A stretch of DNA of 36,335 nt from Conidiobolus incongruus B7586. Taxonomy: Eukaryota > Entomophthoromycota > Entomophthoromycetes > Entomophthorales > Conidiobolaceae. The translations under genes were made by a program, and so were the position numbers. Position 1 is the stretch's first letter. The number at the start of each line of letters is the position of its first letter. A model generated the notes under the pieces. The model was not told the DNA's origin. It searched no databases and was given only the letters and a program-made list of their open reading frames with translations. The DNA is taken from positions 1 to 36,335 of the forward strand of contig JNEM01011310.1 of NCBI GenBank assembly GCA_000697335.1, read 5' to 3'. This document shows, piece after piece, positions 12,825-24,861 of the stretch.

Positions 12825-13448
12825 TAAAATCAACTTTAATTGGTTGTTTTTTATTTGTTCATAATTTTGATTTATTATAATCAATTGCAATACTTGATAA
12901 TTAATGATTCCATATAATCAAAATTCGTAAAATTAACAATATATTAAGCAAATATAATTAAATAATGATATATTACAAATTTATTTATGTATTTATTTTC
13001 AAGCAATAAATCAAAACAAGATGATGATTTTGAATTTTTAAATTTTTTACTCATCAAATTGTAATAATTCTTAAGACAATATTTTATAATGATATTACTT
13101 CTATATTATATTGATATCTGGTTTAACTAGATAAGCTTACTATAAATTATAGCTAATAGTAAAAGATCGATTATTGATGATATAAAGTAATTAATAAACT
13201 TGCTTAATGAGTGTTCAATAAATTCTTATTAAAGTTCAGAGACTTAAACCAATATAACTCTCTTATAAATAATTCGATTAAACCATTATATCAGACTGAA
13301 TTCATTCTATTATTAAACTCGGGCTGAAATATGATTCTAGCCTTTAAGTTTAAAATTGTTATATCCATGTTGAAATAACCAATTATAAATGTATTACGAT
13401 AGATGGAAAAGTATTTATTAATGTATAATAATGGTTATATAATATCAT
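12825..13448. other. Convergent 3' spacer between DONSON and PIF1
   Basis: About 620 bp of AT-rich sequence between two convergent stop codons. No open frame with family similarity was seen. It presumably holds both 3' untranslated regions. Confidence 0.7.
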
Positions 13449-15469
13449 CTATGCACCATATTTAAGGTAATATTGCAATACTTTTGGATGTGCTTGTACT
13501 TTTGAGGGATCAAAATTAAGTAACTGCAAACCGTCCACGGCAGTACATCTACTGAGTGCGACATAAGCTTGACCTAATATTTAATTAATACCCGATGTAA
13601 GATAGAGAAATTGAAGATAATACCTTTTTCAAAAATTCTAGCCAAATCAATTTTTACCTTTTCAAGAGTCAGACCTTGAGCTTTATGAATGGAGATAGAC
13701 CAAGCTAAACCCAGTGGAACTTGAATGCGCATGGCGAGAGTTTCACCATTATTATCCCAAACAATTTCTTCAGGAGTGATTACTTGGTCGTATCCGTTAA
13801 TAAACTTTACACGAGGATACATACGATTAGCATCGAATAGATCTTTGTTTTTCTTATCACTTAGAGAAAGAGGACTTGGATATTCAAATCCCACAACTTT
13901 ACCTAGAAGACCATTCACTAAACTTGAACCAGAACTAAGATTTTTGAGTAACATCACTTGAGACCCAACTTTGAGATCCAGCTGTTCAGGAAGTCTACAT
14001 ACATTGTTGAGTTGTTTTTTAAATATTTCTTCTCCAGTGTCATAGGCTATATACCTATATATATCTCCTGTTAATTGCGCAAGTTTTGTTGAGTTGAAGG
14101 CGTCAACTTCATTTCTAGTGGAGAACAATTGAGTTGGTTCAATTCCATCTTCCATGTTTAAAGGTCTACTTAAAGTTTGGAATAAGTCCAATGAAGCTTG
14201 TGTAATTATTCCCAAGCGAACTTCATTTAAAATCCTTGATAACTCTATATAAAAGCTAATTAGTATTAACGAATTAAATATTAATACTAGTATTACCAGG
14301 ATCTTTTTGACGGTAGATCTTTTTCAATATTATCGTTTCCTGAATACATCTGTCCCAAGTTTGTGCTTCGAAAGCAAATTTTATATTGGCGTCTTTTTGA
14401 ACTGGTGGAAGCTGGAAGAAATCTCCTGATATAACCAACTAGTAATAAAAATCAAATTTAATTTCAAATTAACTAAAAAATATAAAATTATTACTTGAAT
14501 ACCACCAAAAGGTTGATTATTTCTTCGAACCACTCTGGCTATGTACTCTAATTTATCAAATAAAGAAGCATCCATCATGGATACTATAAATAAATTTTAA
14601 TACGATATTAAATAGTTAAAATAATAAAAATATTTACTTTCATCAATAATTAACAATTGAACATCTTCCCATCTCTTTCTCTTGTGCTTATTTTTCATAA
14701 TAGCTTCAGCCAACTTTTCAGCAGTATTGGTACCAAGACCAATTCCTGCAAAACTATGAATAGTAGAGCCACCTAAATGAAAAGCTGCTAGGCCCGAAGT
14801 AGCTGTTACAGCTATATAACTGGTGCCAGCATCATAATAAAGCTTGTTGGTTCTGCCAGTATATTGCACGCTTTGGGCAATATCAATAATTTTTTTGATA
14901 ATTAAAGATTTACCAGTACCTAAAACAATATTTAATAAATCAAAGTTCTACATAAGGGACTGTTATTATTATATTGAAAATAACTCACCTGCAGAACCGG
15001 TAAAGAAAACATTTTTCTTATGAGCAAAAATGAAATCAATAACTCCCTGTTGTTCTGGGGAAAGTTCCCTCGTGACACTTGATCTATAATTCAAATCATC
15101 TTTGCTGAAGTGTGAATTGATTTCGATAGGACTGTTTCTATTGATGCTTTTGGAAAATGGTTGGTTTTGCTTATCTACATTTAAAAATCTCTCTGAGAAT
15201 GACGAATTTCTCATAAAAGTTTGTGTTTGAGTTTGAATTCTGGAACTAAATGTAGGCGAATTATGTTTAACAGAGTCAAAAGCAGCTTGAGGATCTATTT
15301 TTGTTTTACGCTTTTGACTTTCAATAAATAAGCTGTTAACATTTTTTGGAGTGGACATAGATTTAAAAAATTGTGAGATTTTAGGCTGAGCGTCATTATT
15401 ATCTTTTTTAATAGATTTAGATTTAGATTTAGAATTTTTAGAATTTACAAATACTCCTGACCCAAACAT
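13449..15469 (-). CDS. PIF1: PIF1-family 5'-3' DNA helicase
   Basis: ATP-dependent 5'-to-3' helicase of superfamily 1B, acting at G-quadruplexes, forks, telomeres and mitochondrial DNA. Six exons give 579 residues: 15469-14989, 14919-14638, 14583-14495, 14438-14297, 14244-13624 and 13573-13449. The five GT-AG introns are 50-69 nt. Walker A GSAGTGKS lies at 158-165 and is interrupted by intron 1. Walker B IDEISMMD is at 252-259, split by intron 2. Later motifs are [45 protein letters not shown] (motif V) and QAYVALSRC (motif VI). These are the standard PIF1 signatures. Residues 28-35, QPKISQFF, form a canonical PCNA-interacting (PIP) box; the N-terminal 130 residues are otherwise basic and Ser-rich. 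It lies head-to-tail with DPB2, 440 bp apart. Confidence 0.95.
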
Positions 15470-15908
15470 ATTTTAAAAAATTTAAATAATTAATCAAAAT
15501 AAAAAAAATAATAGGTAAAGAAGAGATATTTATTCTTTTTGATTTTTATATTAGAGTTCATTCTACACAAATTAATCAAATTAATTACTTTATTGGGAAA
15601 CCAGAATTGTCATGTAAAATTTCGTGATGGCCAATCAAATGTCCTGACAATACAAAATATTGATTGGATATTACAAATCATTTCGTGTTTTATAAAATGA
15701 TTATTAATACATAAACAAAAATTTGTTTGGTACATGTAATATCAAACAAAAACACGGTATAATAATATGTAAAAAAAACTATCTTCATTAATTTATTATT
15801 TATAAATATCATCTAACGCTTTGTAAAAAATTATAATTAAATATCATTATTAATCAGTTGAATTATCCAATCATATAATATGAATTAACATTTATTAAAT
15901 ATAAAAAA
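15470..15908. other. Intergenic region: PIF1 promoter and DPB2 3' flank
   Basis: This 439-bp gap lies between the DPB2 stop and the PIF1 start on the same strand. It holds the paired CCAAT boxes listed separately and no open frame. Confidence 0.65.
15631..15667 (-). promoter_or_regulatory. Paired CCAAT boxes upstream of PIF1
   Basis: CCAATCA starts at 15631 and an inverted copy, TGATTGG, ends at 15667. They lie about 160-200 nt before the PIF1 start codon. The pair resembles those before the DUF3020 gene and the larger coiled-coil gene. Binding by a HAP/NF-Y complex is inferred. Confidence 0.45.
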
Positions 15909-17659
15909 TTAAACAGAATTAATATTTTTTAAATCACATTGGTTATCTTTAGGGAAATAAATTAAGAAATCGCCACTCTTACCAAAAGATCCAGGATTGG
16001 CATACAAACAGTAATCAGTAGGGATACTGTAAGCTGTGTTAGAATCAGGTAAAATTAAAATATCTGGTAGATAGTCTAATCTTAAGCTGTGATCGAATTG
16101 AGGATGAATAGGCTGGCAATTAATGGGAATTGGTGACAGATGTCCTCCTTGAACAATAGTCTTCAACAAATTCATCTGTGAAAATTGATTGATATTGGTT
16201 GAATCCTTGTTGAGTTGAATGAGTTGATTTCGATGAATTTGCTGGAATAAGTTCTGTCGATATATATTTAACTCCCTCTTACAATATAGTACCTTAGTTG
16301 GATTAGTGGTAAAATGCACGTTTCTTAATATTTCTTTAAGTGGCTTGACCAAATAATTTAGTAGGGGAGTTTGTGGAATTGCAGAACTGATATTAAGGTC
16401 GTTAGGTCCTGGAATGAAAATAAAGTGGGACCAACTACACAATCTTGGGAATTTGAAAAGACACTGAGCCAATTTACTGAATCCTGTAACATAATTTGTA
16501 AAGCTCGCAGAATTGGAATTGATGGGGTTGGAAATAAAATTGCCACTCAGGATAAATGATAGAGGCACGGTTGGAAAATCTGATGTAGATTGATTAATCT
16601 TAGTTAGTAAAGCTTGGAAATCTTCCAAGGTCTTAGATTGATCTAAGAAAAAGTCGGAGATCATTATCATATAAACATCAGATGATTGCTCTTGAATTGT
16701 GTCAATTTGAGCTTGTGATAGAGGAAATGGTGGTTTGTTAGAAGGGTGGTAAGGATGACTAGGAGGAAGCGATTGTGGCTTAGTAAATTCGTAAGAAGGA
16801 AACTCAATTCTTTCAACTGAAAAGACTTTGTCTGGATCCAATTGACCGTGAATTAATACCATGCAATGATCTGTTAATAAATCCGTAGTAGATTCGCATT
16901 TTTCAAAAGATAGAGGGATATAACCGTCAGGATCTTGAAGATGAATAGTGTTATCAATGATTGTAAGCATTCCAAATAAAGTAAATTTGCCAGAAGTTCT
17001 ACCTAAGATTGATTTGGTGCTATTAAGGAATTGTGATCCTTGTCGACTCAGTCTTTTTGGGACATTGTTTTGGTTAAGGCGAGTATAGATAGAGTAATAT
17101 CTATCATGATACATCTGATACCTTGCTTCAGGGCCAGAAAGAAGTGATGTAGGTTTAAGATCCCTATAATTAAGTGAGTAAACAATCCATTTGGTTAAAT
17201 TAAGAATTTTACTTGATTAATTGTTTTTTCAGTGGATCATATGTTGCCTTAACCATATCAAAGGCATCAATAACTTTGAGTAAATTAGATACGTCAACTT
17301 GATCACCCCAACTTTCAGAAACAATCATCTCTCCTTCATTTCCTACCCCTAATAGAGTACCCAACTGTTTCTGCACTCTTTCAAGATCGTTTGGCTGAAT
17401 AATAATATTGCCATCTATTTAATCAAATATGCTAGTTAGAATTGAGATATTAAGACATATAAATAAAAATACCTAATAATTCCTTGCATTTTTGAGCCCA
17501 AATAATCAATTTGTTGGTTAAATCTGAATCAGAGTTTGATTGGTTAAAATATTGTATAATATAATTTACAGATTCTGAAGATAATAATAACTGATTTTGT
17601 TTAGTAAAAATTCTATGAATTAAACTAGTCGATATATGATAGTTGGGTTGTGAGCTCAT
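15909..17659 (-). CDS. DPB2: DNA polymerase epsilon subunit B (DPB2 / POLE2)
   Basis: Second subunit of the leading-strand polymerase. It contacts GINS through its N-terminus and is part of the replisome and pre-loading complex. Three exons, 17659-17473, 17414-17213 and 17163-15909, with GT-AG introns of 58 and 49 nt, give 547 residues (human POLE2 527). The N-terminal helical domain covers about 1-75. An OB fold follows at about 190-250 (TLFGMLTIIDNTIHLQDPDG). An inactive calcineurin-like phosphoesterase fold fills the rest, starting at about 292 (DVYMIMISDFFLD), with FILSGNF and the family hallmark FIPGPNDLN at about 379-387. Catalytic metal ligands are absent, as is normal for B subunits. 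ARYQMYHDRYY at about 141-151 matches the conserved linker. It lies upstream of PIF1 on the same strand. Confidence 0.93.
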
Positions 17660-19299
17660 ATTGTATTATTTTTATAATATTTAATTACACGATTTATAAT
17701 TTGATAAAAGTTATTAGATTTAATATATAAATTACATGTTTGTATTTCAACGCGTGTTTGTGAATTAATTTTATTTTTTATTGAATATGGAAATAAAATT
17801 ATGGGATTATACTATTTTAAAATTTTATTGGATAAATCATAAACTCGATATTTTCGTGATTTTTATTACTCTTTATGCGAATTTATATTGAATTTGATAA
17901 AATAGAGGTTAAATTAAAATAAGTGATATATATTTTAATAATTATTATATATAAATAATATGTTATGAGTTATATTTTTTATTAATATAACAATGATGTT
18001 TTTCAATTCAATAAAATTTAAAAAAAATAATTTTATTATAAGCGATTTTAATACATTGAAAATTAATAGTTTCTGTTTTAAAACTTTGACTATTATTTTT
18101 CAATATTCTTGAGTGGTATTATTGCTCATTCAGATTGTTAAATTGATTTATTACAAAAACTAATGAGTATAAAATTAATTTATTTCAATAATGAGGAATA
18201 TCTAGAGTATCATCAATGTAAAGATCTCCATAGACACATTAATGTTTATTTAATATGATAGGTCATTAATTGCAATATATAATATACTACATGATTATAT
18301 TAATATCGCTTCAATTACGAATCTATGAACTAAAGGATACAATAGTATAAGTATATCACTACAATCATTACAATATTGCTTTTTGAAATAATATAAATAC
18401 TCAAACCTTTTTAATTGATATATTAATACTCAAGTATTAAACATCATTTGACTCGTTCTTTGCATTGCTTTAATCATGATTCTAGTAAATCTTTTTTGTA
18501 AACATTTCGTTATTTAAGAGCAATTATATTTCCATTTAACAGCTTATTATAAAAGATTATTTTAATGTTAAAGTGTTTCTTAAATACTTGAGCACAGGAC
18601 TGTGTAATGATTCTTTATGATTGGATAATAATTCAATAAGCCACTCGTCATTCCATATATTAGGTGTACTAATTTCACTGTTTGATAAGATTGAGCCATT
18701 ATAATTGTTTGATACTTTATTAATGAAGTTTGTGTGTAAATTTTAAATTTTGGTTAATATTTAATATTTTGGGAAAATATTATCAAAAATCAAAATCGTT
18801 TTAGAATCGGTTCAAGTTTTAAAGGTACCTGAATTTTAGATACTATTAACAAATAAATCGTGTTTATTTATTGATATCCAATTACTTAAGTATAATTAAA
18901 GCTTTATAAATAATCCGTAATATTTAAACAACCAAGATTAATTAAATATTAAATATAATTGATAATCATTCCCTATTCAGTTAATATTATAATTTTTATA
19001 CTTAATTCTTTGTTATAATCATTTATTGATATTGATAGCTTGAAAATTATTCATTCTCATTCATAATGTTAATAAGAATTATGTTTTAAAAGATATATTT
19101 AATGGATTTAAAAGCAATTGAACGGAGATGCATTGTTACTTTTAAAATTCTGGACTTTTGGATCCTATTATAATAACGATACTATAATGTATATGGAAAT
19201 TTCGACTAATCAAACTAAAAGTGATCGATGTTATTTTCGAATGCCAACAAAGATTATATAAAGAATAATGAGTAGATTAATGAATTTCATAGTACTAAT
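17660..19299. other. AT-rich intergenic region between DPB2 and the aminoacylase array
   Basis: This 1.6-kb stretch holds the divergent promoters of DPB2 and the first aminoacylase gene. ATTGG (inverted CCAAT) lies at 17827-17831, about 170 nt before the DPB2 start. No open frame could be supported. Confidence 0.65.
19255..19262 (+). promoter_or_regulatory. TATA box of aminoacylase copy 1
   Basis: TATATAAA lies 45 nt before the first in-frame ATG. Copy 2 has an equivalent box at nearly the same distance, which supports both the box and a short 5' leader. Confidence 0.55.
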
Positions 19300-20604
19300 A
19301 TGTTATTCAAAATGAAGTCAATTATCCATATTACTCTCCAATTATTGTCCTTTTCCTTATTGAAGACTTTTGCTCAAGATGTCAGCGCAACTGAAAGGGA
19401 TGCCAATAAAACAGTCGAAAAGAGATTAGTTTCACATTTGCAAGATTATATTAAAATTAAAACCGTTCATCCTTCTCCCGAATATCACAAATCTACCGAA
19501 TTTTTGGCCAGATATGCTAAAGATCTCGAAATTCCTCATCAAGTGATCGAGTGTGTAAAAGGCAAGCCTATTGTCATCATGACCCTCAAGGGCAAAGATC
19601 CAAATCTTCCATCAATCTTCCTCAACTCTCACACTGATGTTGTGCCTGTATCTTTGGTTCACTGGAAGTGGGATCCTTTCTCAGGTCAATTAGCTAAAGA
19701 CGACAAGGGTGAGGAGATCATCACTGGTAGAGGCACCCAAGATGCAAAGAGTATTGGAGTTGCCTATCTTGAAGTTATTCGCGCTTTAAGCAAAAAGGAA
19801 TTCGACCTTTTGAGAAACATTCATGTTGCCTTCACTCCAGATGAAGAAATCGGTGGTATTGATGGAATGAAGTGCTTTGTGGAATCTCAAGATTTTAAGA
19901 AATTAAATGTTGGATTCGCTTTGGACCAAGGTTCTGCTTCTCCTGTAGATAATTTCAAGGTATACTATGGTGAGAGAGTCAGTTGGTCCATCAATGTGAC
20001 TGCTGTTGGTGATACCGGCCATGCTAGTACTTTTGTCAAGAATTTGGCTTATGAAAAGTTCAACAAATTTTACAATCATTTGAGCGAATTAAGAAAAGAG
20101 GAGGAACAAAAGTTAGAATCTGGAAAAGTTGCTAATATCGGTGAAGTTACCACTATCAATTTGACTATGCTTAAAGCAGGAGAAGCTACCAACACCGTCC
20201 CCGATACCATTAATGCTTATTTTGATATTAGAGTTTCTCCCAGAACTGATTTGAACAAGTTTAAGAGAGAATTAAACAAATGGGCTAAAAATTCAGATGT
20301 GAGCTTTGAATTTGTTAAGGGAACTCCTCAGCACACTATTACCGAGTATCAAAACACCATCTGGTGGAAAGCTTTTGCCCATACTGCTAAAGTTCATAAT
20401 GTTACTTTGAGTACTGAAATCTTCGGTGGAGCAAGTGATTCTAGATATTTGAGAGAGAAGAATATTCCAGCACTTGGTATCAGTCCTTTCCGCTTGCATC
20501 CATATTTGGCTCACAACCATAATGAATACCTTAAAGTTGACACCCTTGTCAATGGTTTCCAATTTTATAAGACTTTGATCCAAAGATTGGCTAATGCAAA
20601 TTAA
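19300..20604 (+). CDS. ACY1: Secreted aminoacylase-1 family peptidase M20, copy 1
   Basis: Intronless gene of 434 residues, collinear with human aminoacylase-1 (408 aa), a zinc enzyme that hydrolyses N-acyl-L-amino acids. Unlike the cytosolic animal enzyme it begins with a signal-peptide-like segment (MKSIIHITLQLLSFSLL..TFA), with cleavage likely near residue 25. The ATG at 19312 (MKS) is an alternative start that aligns with the MKS of copy 2. Visible active-site elements are LNSHTDVVP (H111, D113), GRGTQD (D148), PDEE (E182/E183), GDTGHAS (H241) and AHNHNEY (H405/H407). At the position of human zinc ligand E175 (family LDEG) this copy reads LDQG, so Q210 replaces Glu, which could reduce or alter activity. 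Several N-glycosylation sequons (NKT, NVT, NLT) fit secretion. A role in extracellular amino-acid scavenging is inferred. Confidence 0.9.
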   Translation: MLFKMKSIIHITLQLLSFSLLKTFAQDVSATERDANKTVEKRLVSHLQDYIKIKTVHPSPEYHKSTEFLARYAKDLEIPHQVIECVKGKPIVIMTLKGKDPNLPSIFLNSHTDVVPVSLVHWKWDPFSGQLAKDDKGEEIITGRGTQDAKSIGVAYLEVIRALSKKEFDLLRNIHVAFTPDEEIGGIDGMKCFVESQDFKKLNVGFALDQGSASPVDNFKVYYGERVSWSINVTAVGDTGHASTFVKNLAYEKFNKFYNHLSELRKEEEQKLESGKVANIGEVTTINLTMLKAGEATNTVPDTINAYFDIRVSPRTDLNKFKRELNKWAKNSDVSFEFVKGTPQHTITEYQNTIWWKAFAHTAKVHNVTLSTEIFGGASDSRYLREKNIPALGISPFRLHPYLAHNHNEYLKVDTLVNGFQFYKTLIQRLANAN

Positions 20605-21756
20605 TTTTAAAATATATCTATAATTTTCTATTACAAACTGATTTTATATTAATTTTGTAATAATTTTTATATAAATATAGAAATAAGATGATTAATAGTT
20701 AGAAAAATGATATATATTTCTATGTTGCTATTGATAATTTGATACTTTGATATATTAACAAGAATGATAGATTGGGCTACTTTTAATTTGAACTAAAATC
20801 TATCAACAGATTAAATCCAATGTAGGTATTAAATTTCATATAAATAAATGGTAGAAAAAATCGATTAATTTTAGTCTGAAGTTAATATAAAATTATATCT
20901 CAGAGTTGAGCATTATCTTTTCAATTTCTTATATTTGAACTTAATATATTTCAAAGGATATCTGATTCTAATTTTATCAATTAGCATATATTTAATTATT
21001 GTTGATTTGGATACGAATGAAATTCATTGTTTCTAGAATTTGTAGTTAGTTTGAGATCAATATTCATGTAAATTATACTTGATCTATGATAATATTATAT
21101 TTTACAATAATTTATAATTAAAGATGACTGATAGAAAAGTACATGTAATATAATTTTGTAAATTATTTATTAATCCTCTGCTATTTAACATATCAGGACT
21201 GTATGTCTTAAAACTTACTGTTGAAACATTGTAGCAGAATATCCAGAAAAACACTCTTTATCTTTATCACTTTTGGGGTTTAAATAGTTGATTTAGTGAA
21301 TGATATAGGGCTTGATTAAAATCTAATAAAGAGAACAAAGAGAACAAAGAACATCCTTTAATTATAGATTGACAAAGACAACTTAAAATAGAAATAATAT
21401 AGTTTAACTATCAAATTTGGAAGGGTAGTTAATTTTGAAATACAACAATAATATTGATTAAAAATATAAATTCTTCATTTAATTTATATTTAAACAAAGT
21501 AAAATTGAGGACATTATTATATATATTATTTGCTACAATAAAGTATCTTTTAGATATACTGATTCCTTAGATAATTATATAATAAGAGAATCGAATATTA
21601 AACTAATTGTGTTATATATTTTTATTCCAATAGATACTTTATAATTTAAATCATGTGATTAAACAATTTATTATGCTTGTAAAGTTTTAAATCAAGATTT
21701 ACATATATCCAGAGAGCTTTATTAATCTTCTGGAATTTATTAGAAAACTATTCAAC
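20605..21756. other. AT-rich spacer between aminoacylase copy 1 and the decayed copy
   Basis: No gene was recognised. A short tandem AGAGAACAA-type repeat occurs near 21331-21350. The spacer is similar in scale to the other gaps of the array, but I could not align it to them. Confidence 0.65.
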
Positions 21757-22990
21757 ATGGTATCAATATTTAAAAGTCTCTTCCTTTTTGCATTATTAGA
21801 TGTATTCTAAATCACCATATTCTAAAATGTAAACCGATCTCAAGAATCCAATGATGCAAGTAAGAATGCTCTAATATCTAAGATGCAAGAATACCTCCGT
21901 ATTAAAACTCTTAATCCTACACTCGATTATACTAAATTGAATTATTGGCTATGATAAGTAATTGAATATTACATCTAAGATCTTTTAATGTGTGAAAGGA
22001 GTTCCCCTTGTCATCATGATCCTCGGGGGCAAAGATCCCAATCTCCCATCAATCTTCCTCAACTCTCACACTGAGGTTGTGTCCATATCTTTGGCTCGCT
22101 GGAAGTGGGATCCTTTCTTTGAAGAATCAACTAAAGATGAGCAAGGTAAACAAATCATCATATGTAGAGAAGCATAGGATTGTAAATCAATTGAAGCCTT
22201 TTACCTTGAAATGATCAGATCGTTGAAGAAGTCGAACTTCAGCCATTTGAGAACTATTCGTAAATCATTTTCTCCTGATGAAAAGAATGGCAGTTATCCT
22301 AAAATGAAATACCTTTTAAAATCAACGAGTTCAAGAAGATAGATACTGGATTCTCTTTGTACGAGAAAGGCATGAATCTTGATGACGGATATTTGGTATT
22401 TATTCGTGAGTGTTAGATGGTCCAATGATTTGATAGCTTTTGGTCATTTTGGCCACCCTAGTACATTTGTAAAGAATTTGGCTTATGATAAATTTGAAAA
22501 TATAATCACAAATTGAGTAAGTTTGAAATCCAGGAAGAAGGGAAATTAAGAAATGGAAATGTAGTTGACCTTGGAGATATTACTGTTATTAATCCAATCA
22601 CTTTGAAGACCGGACAAGCTGCAAACACTGTACCTGATACCATTAATACAGTTTTCGATATTAGAGTTTTAGCCAAGACTGATTTACACCAGTTGTATTT
22701 ATTCAAATGGGTTAATCAAACTAGAGTAAGTATTGTATTTACTGAGGGCACTTTCAACACCTCTATTACTGATTACCCAAATTCCATATGGTCAAAATCA
22801 TTTACTGAGTCAGCAAAAGAATGTAATATAATTTTATGTACTAAGATTTTCTCAGGAGGGATCAGTTATAGATATTTAAGAGAGAAAAATATACTATCAA
22901 TTTGAATGAGTCCTTTAGATTAAACCCAGGCTATGCTCACAATCATAATAAACGTCTCAGAATAAAAGTACTTTTTTATGAATTTAAGTT
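21757..22990 (+). pseudogene. Decayed aminoacylase-1 gene (third array member)
   Basis: This is a host gene copy related to the two intact neighbours. It starts with an ATG and a signal-peptide-like MVSIFKSLFLFALL, but stop codons follow by codon 18 and the frame changes several times. Recognisable pieces include KMQEYLRIKT near 21880, LPSIFLNSHTEVV near 22045-22083, GHPSTFVKNLAYDKF near 22455-22495 and the longest open piece at 22513-22905 (ANTVPDTIN, YRYLREKN). Catalytic positions have also changed: HTD to HTE, the GRG-QD loop is lost to a stop, PDEE to PDEK, and GHAS to GHPS. Part of the segment between STEF and KGKP is missing. It is a dead paralogue and shows features of both intact copies. 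Confidence 0.9.
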
Positions 22991-24861
22991 TTAAATTTTA
23001 TTTTCAAATTACCCAACTCTTCAATCTATATTAATATTCACAAATTGAAATTATATAATAATTATATTTTTAATTAAGTCTATCATATGAAAACGCTCAA
23101 TTATTTTCATGACCTTCTGTTAAAGAGTTAATAAATTTGGTTTTAACTTTTTGAATTGAATTTTCAAATATTCTATCAACGTTATATATTGAATCAATGA
23201 TTAAGGATATTGATATTATAATATAAAAATTATCAAAGAATTTTTCAATTATTTTATTGCGTGTATGTATTTTATCATATAGTCCAGATAATTATTCAAG
23301 CTGAATCATTCATAAGCTAAATCAACATATATTCCTTATTGTATTATTTTTCATCAATATGAATTAAAATCTTGTTTAGTTAATGATATAATTTAAAAAC
23401 CTAAATATTAGGTGAGTAAAGGCATAAAATATTCGAATTTGTTATCGATTATTTCATGTATGAAATGAGCATATTAGGTAATCAATTTTTATTTCAATAT
23501 TTCAAATGTATTACAAATAATTAGGATTTGGATCATAGAGAGTTCTAATTAAAAATATATTGAGTGTTATACAATTGAATAAAAGTTAATAAATATAATA
23601 TTGAGTGTATACATTGCTGATGAATATATGCATTTTGATTATATATCTAAATAAATTTTATTAAATCCATGATACATTTAATTAACAAATTTTAAATGGT
23701 TCTTTTTTCATTTAAATGCTGATTGATATTAAACACAATTGAATATATATTTTTATATTATTCAAAAAAAATTATAATATAACTCTTTGAAATTTCAAAT
23801 TTTCCCTAAATTTGTGATATTTTAATATATCCAAGGTCATTATATAATGAAAAATTGAATTAACTCAATTTCAACCTTGTTTAGTGAATATATACATATT
23901 TGCAAGTAAAATAATTTTAAAGTGTGGTGGAAAGATTATGACTTATTATTTTGAATATTAAAATATTTGATAAAACCAAAATATAATATAGAATTTATTT
24001 ATAATATTAATATTATATGTTAACACAAAAAGTTTCAAATACAAATTATTGAATTAACTCTGTATATAAAAAATATGTTAAATTGGTATAATTTTAGATG
24101 AATATTTATTTATCACTTTATAATTTAAATAATAGGAATTTTTTGCAATTGAAAAAAAAATAAACATTTTAATATATAAAAAGTAAAAATAAATATATAT
24201 TATTAAATTATTAATTTCTTTTATTTTTAATAATTTTTTGCTATACTTTTAATAAAGATTTAACACCTAAAAAACAATTCTTTTTATTAAAGACTAAAAT
24301 TTAATGTTTTACAAACCAATTAAATTTTCCTGTAGAAATTTTCTTTCTTATAAGCTAGTTTTTTAATTACCTAAAACAATTATAATTATATAAGTTATAA
24401 TCTAAAGAATATATTAGATGTAGTAGTTTTTTCTAGTTATTTTTAATTAAAAAGTTTTTTATAATTTTAAATTTATGTATTTTATAATTATTATATAATT
24501 AATAAGTTTTATTAAATTATATTAAGAATACTAATTAAAAATAGTTTTATTTAAAAAAATATAAAGTTTATTATTAATTAATTTTCTTTTAAGAACTAAA
24601 TAAAGATAACATATATTATTATAATTTATTATAATAATTAACATTTGTTTATTAATAAAGTGTTTATTTAAAGGAATTTATAAAAAAGGTTGATTTAACT
24701 TAATTTAACACTTTGATTTATGTTTTAATAAAAGATTATACAAAAAAATTTAAAATTTATTAATTATAATAATTTACTATAAAAGCTTTAGTTTTTAATT
24801 ATATCTTAATAAGCTTTGTTTAATAATAACTACTCTAACTTTTTTTTAAGTTTTAGTTCAA
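22991..24861. other. AT-rich intergenic region
   Basis: No gene was recognised. From about 24170 onward the sequence becomes even poorer in G and C and resembles the repeat that begins at 24862, so the repeat may start earlier. The window contains no second copy of that part to prove it. Confidence 0.6.

Noticed and set aside
18333-18340. GTATCCTT (minus strand), resembling a U12 donor
   Set aside because: It lies in intergenic DNA with no flanking coding sequence or branch-site/acceptor partner.
19300-20604. Assignment of the M20 genes to vacuolar carboxypeptidase S
   Set aside because: The motif spacing and the C-terminal HNHNE/HDHNE and RYLRE blocks follow aminoacylase-1 along the whole length.
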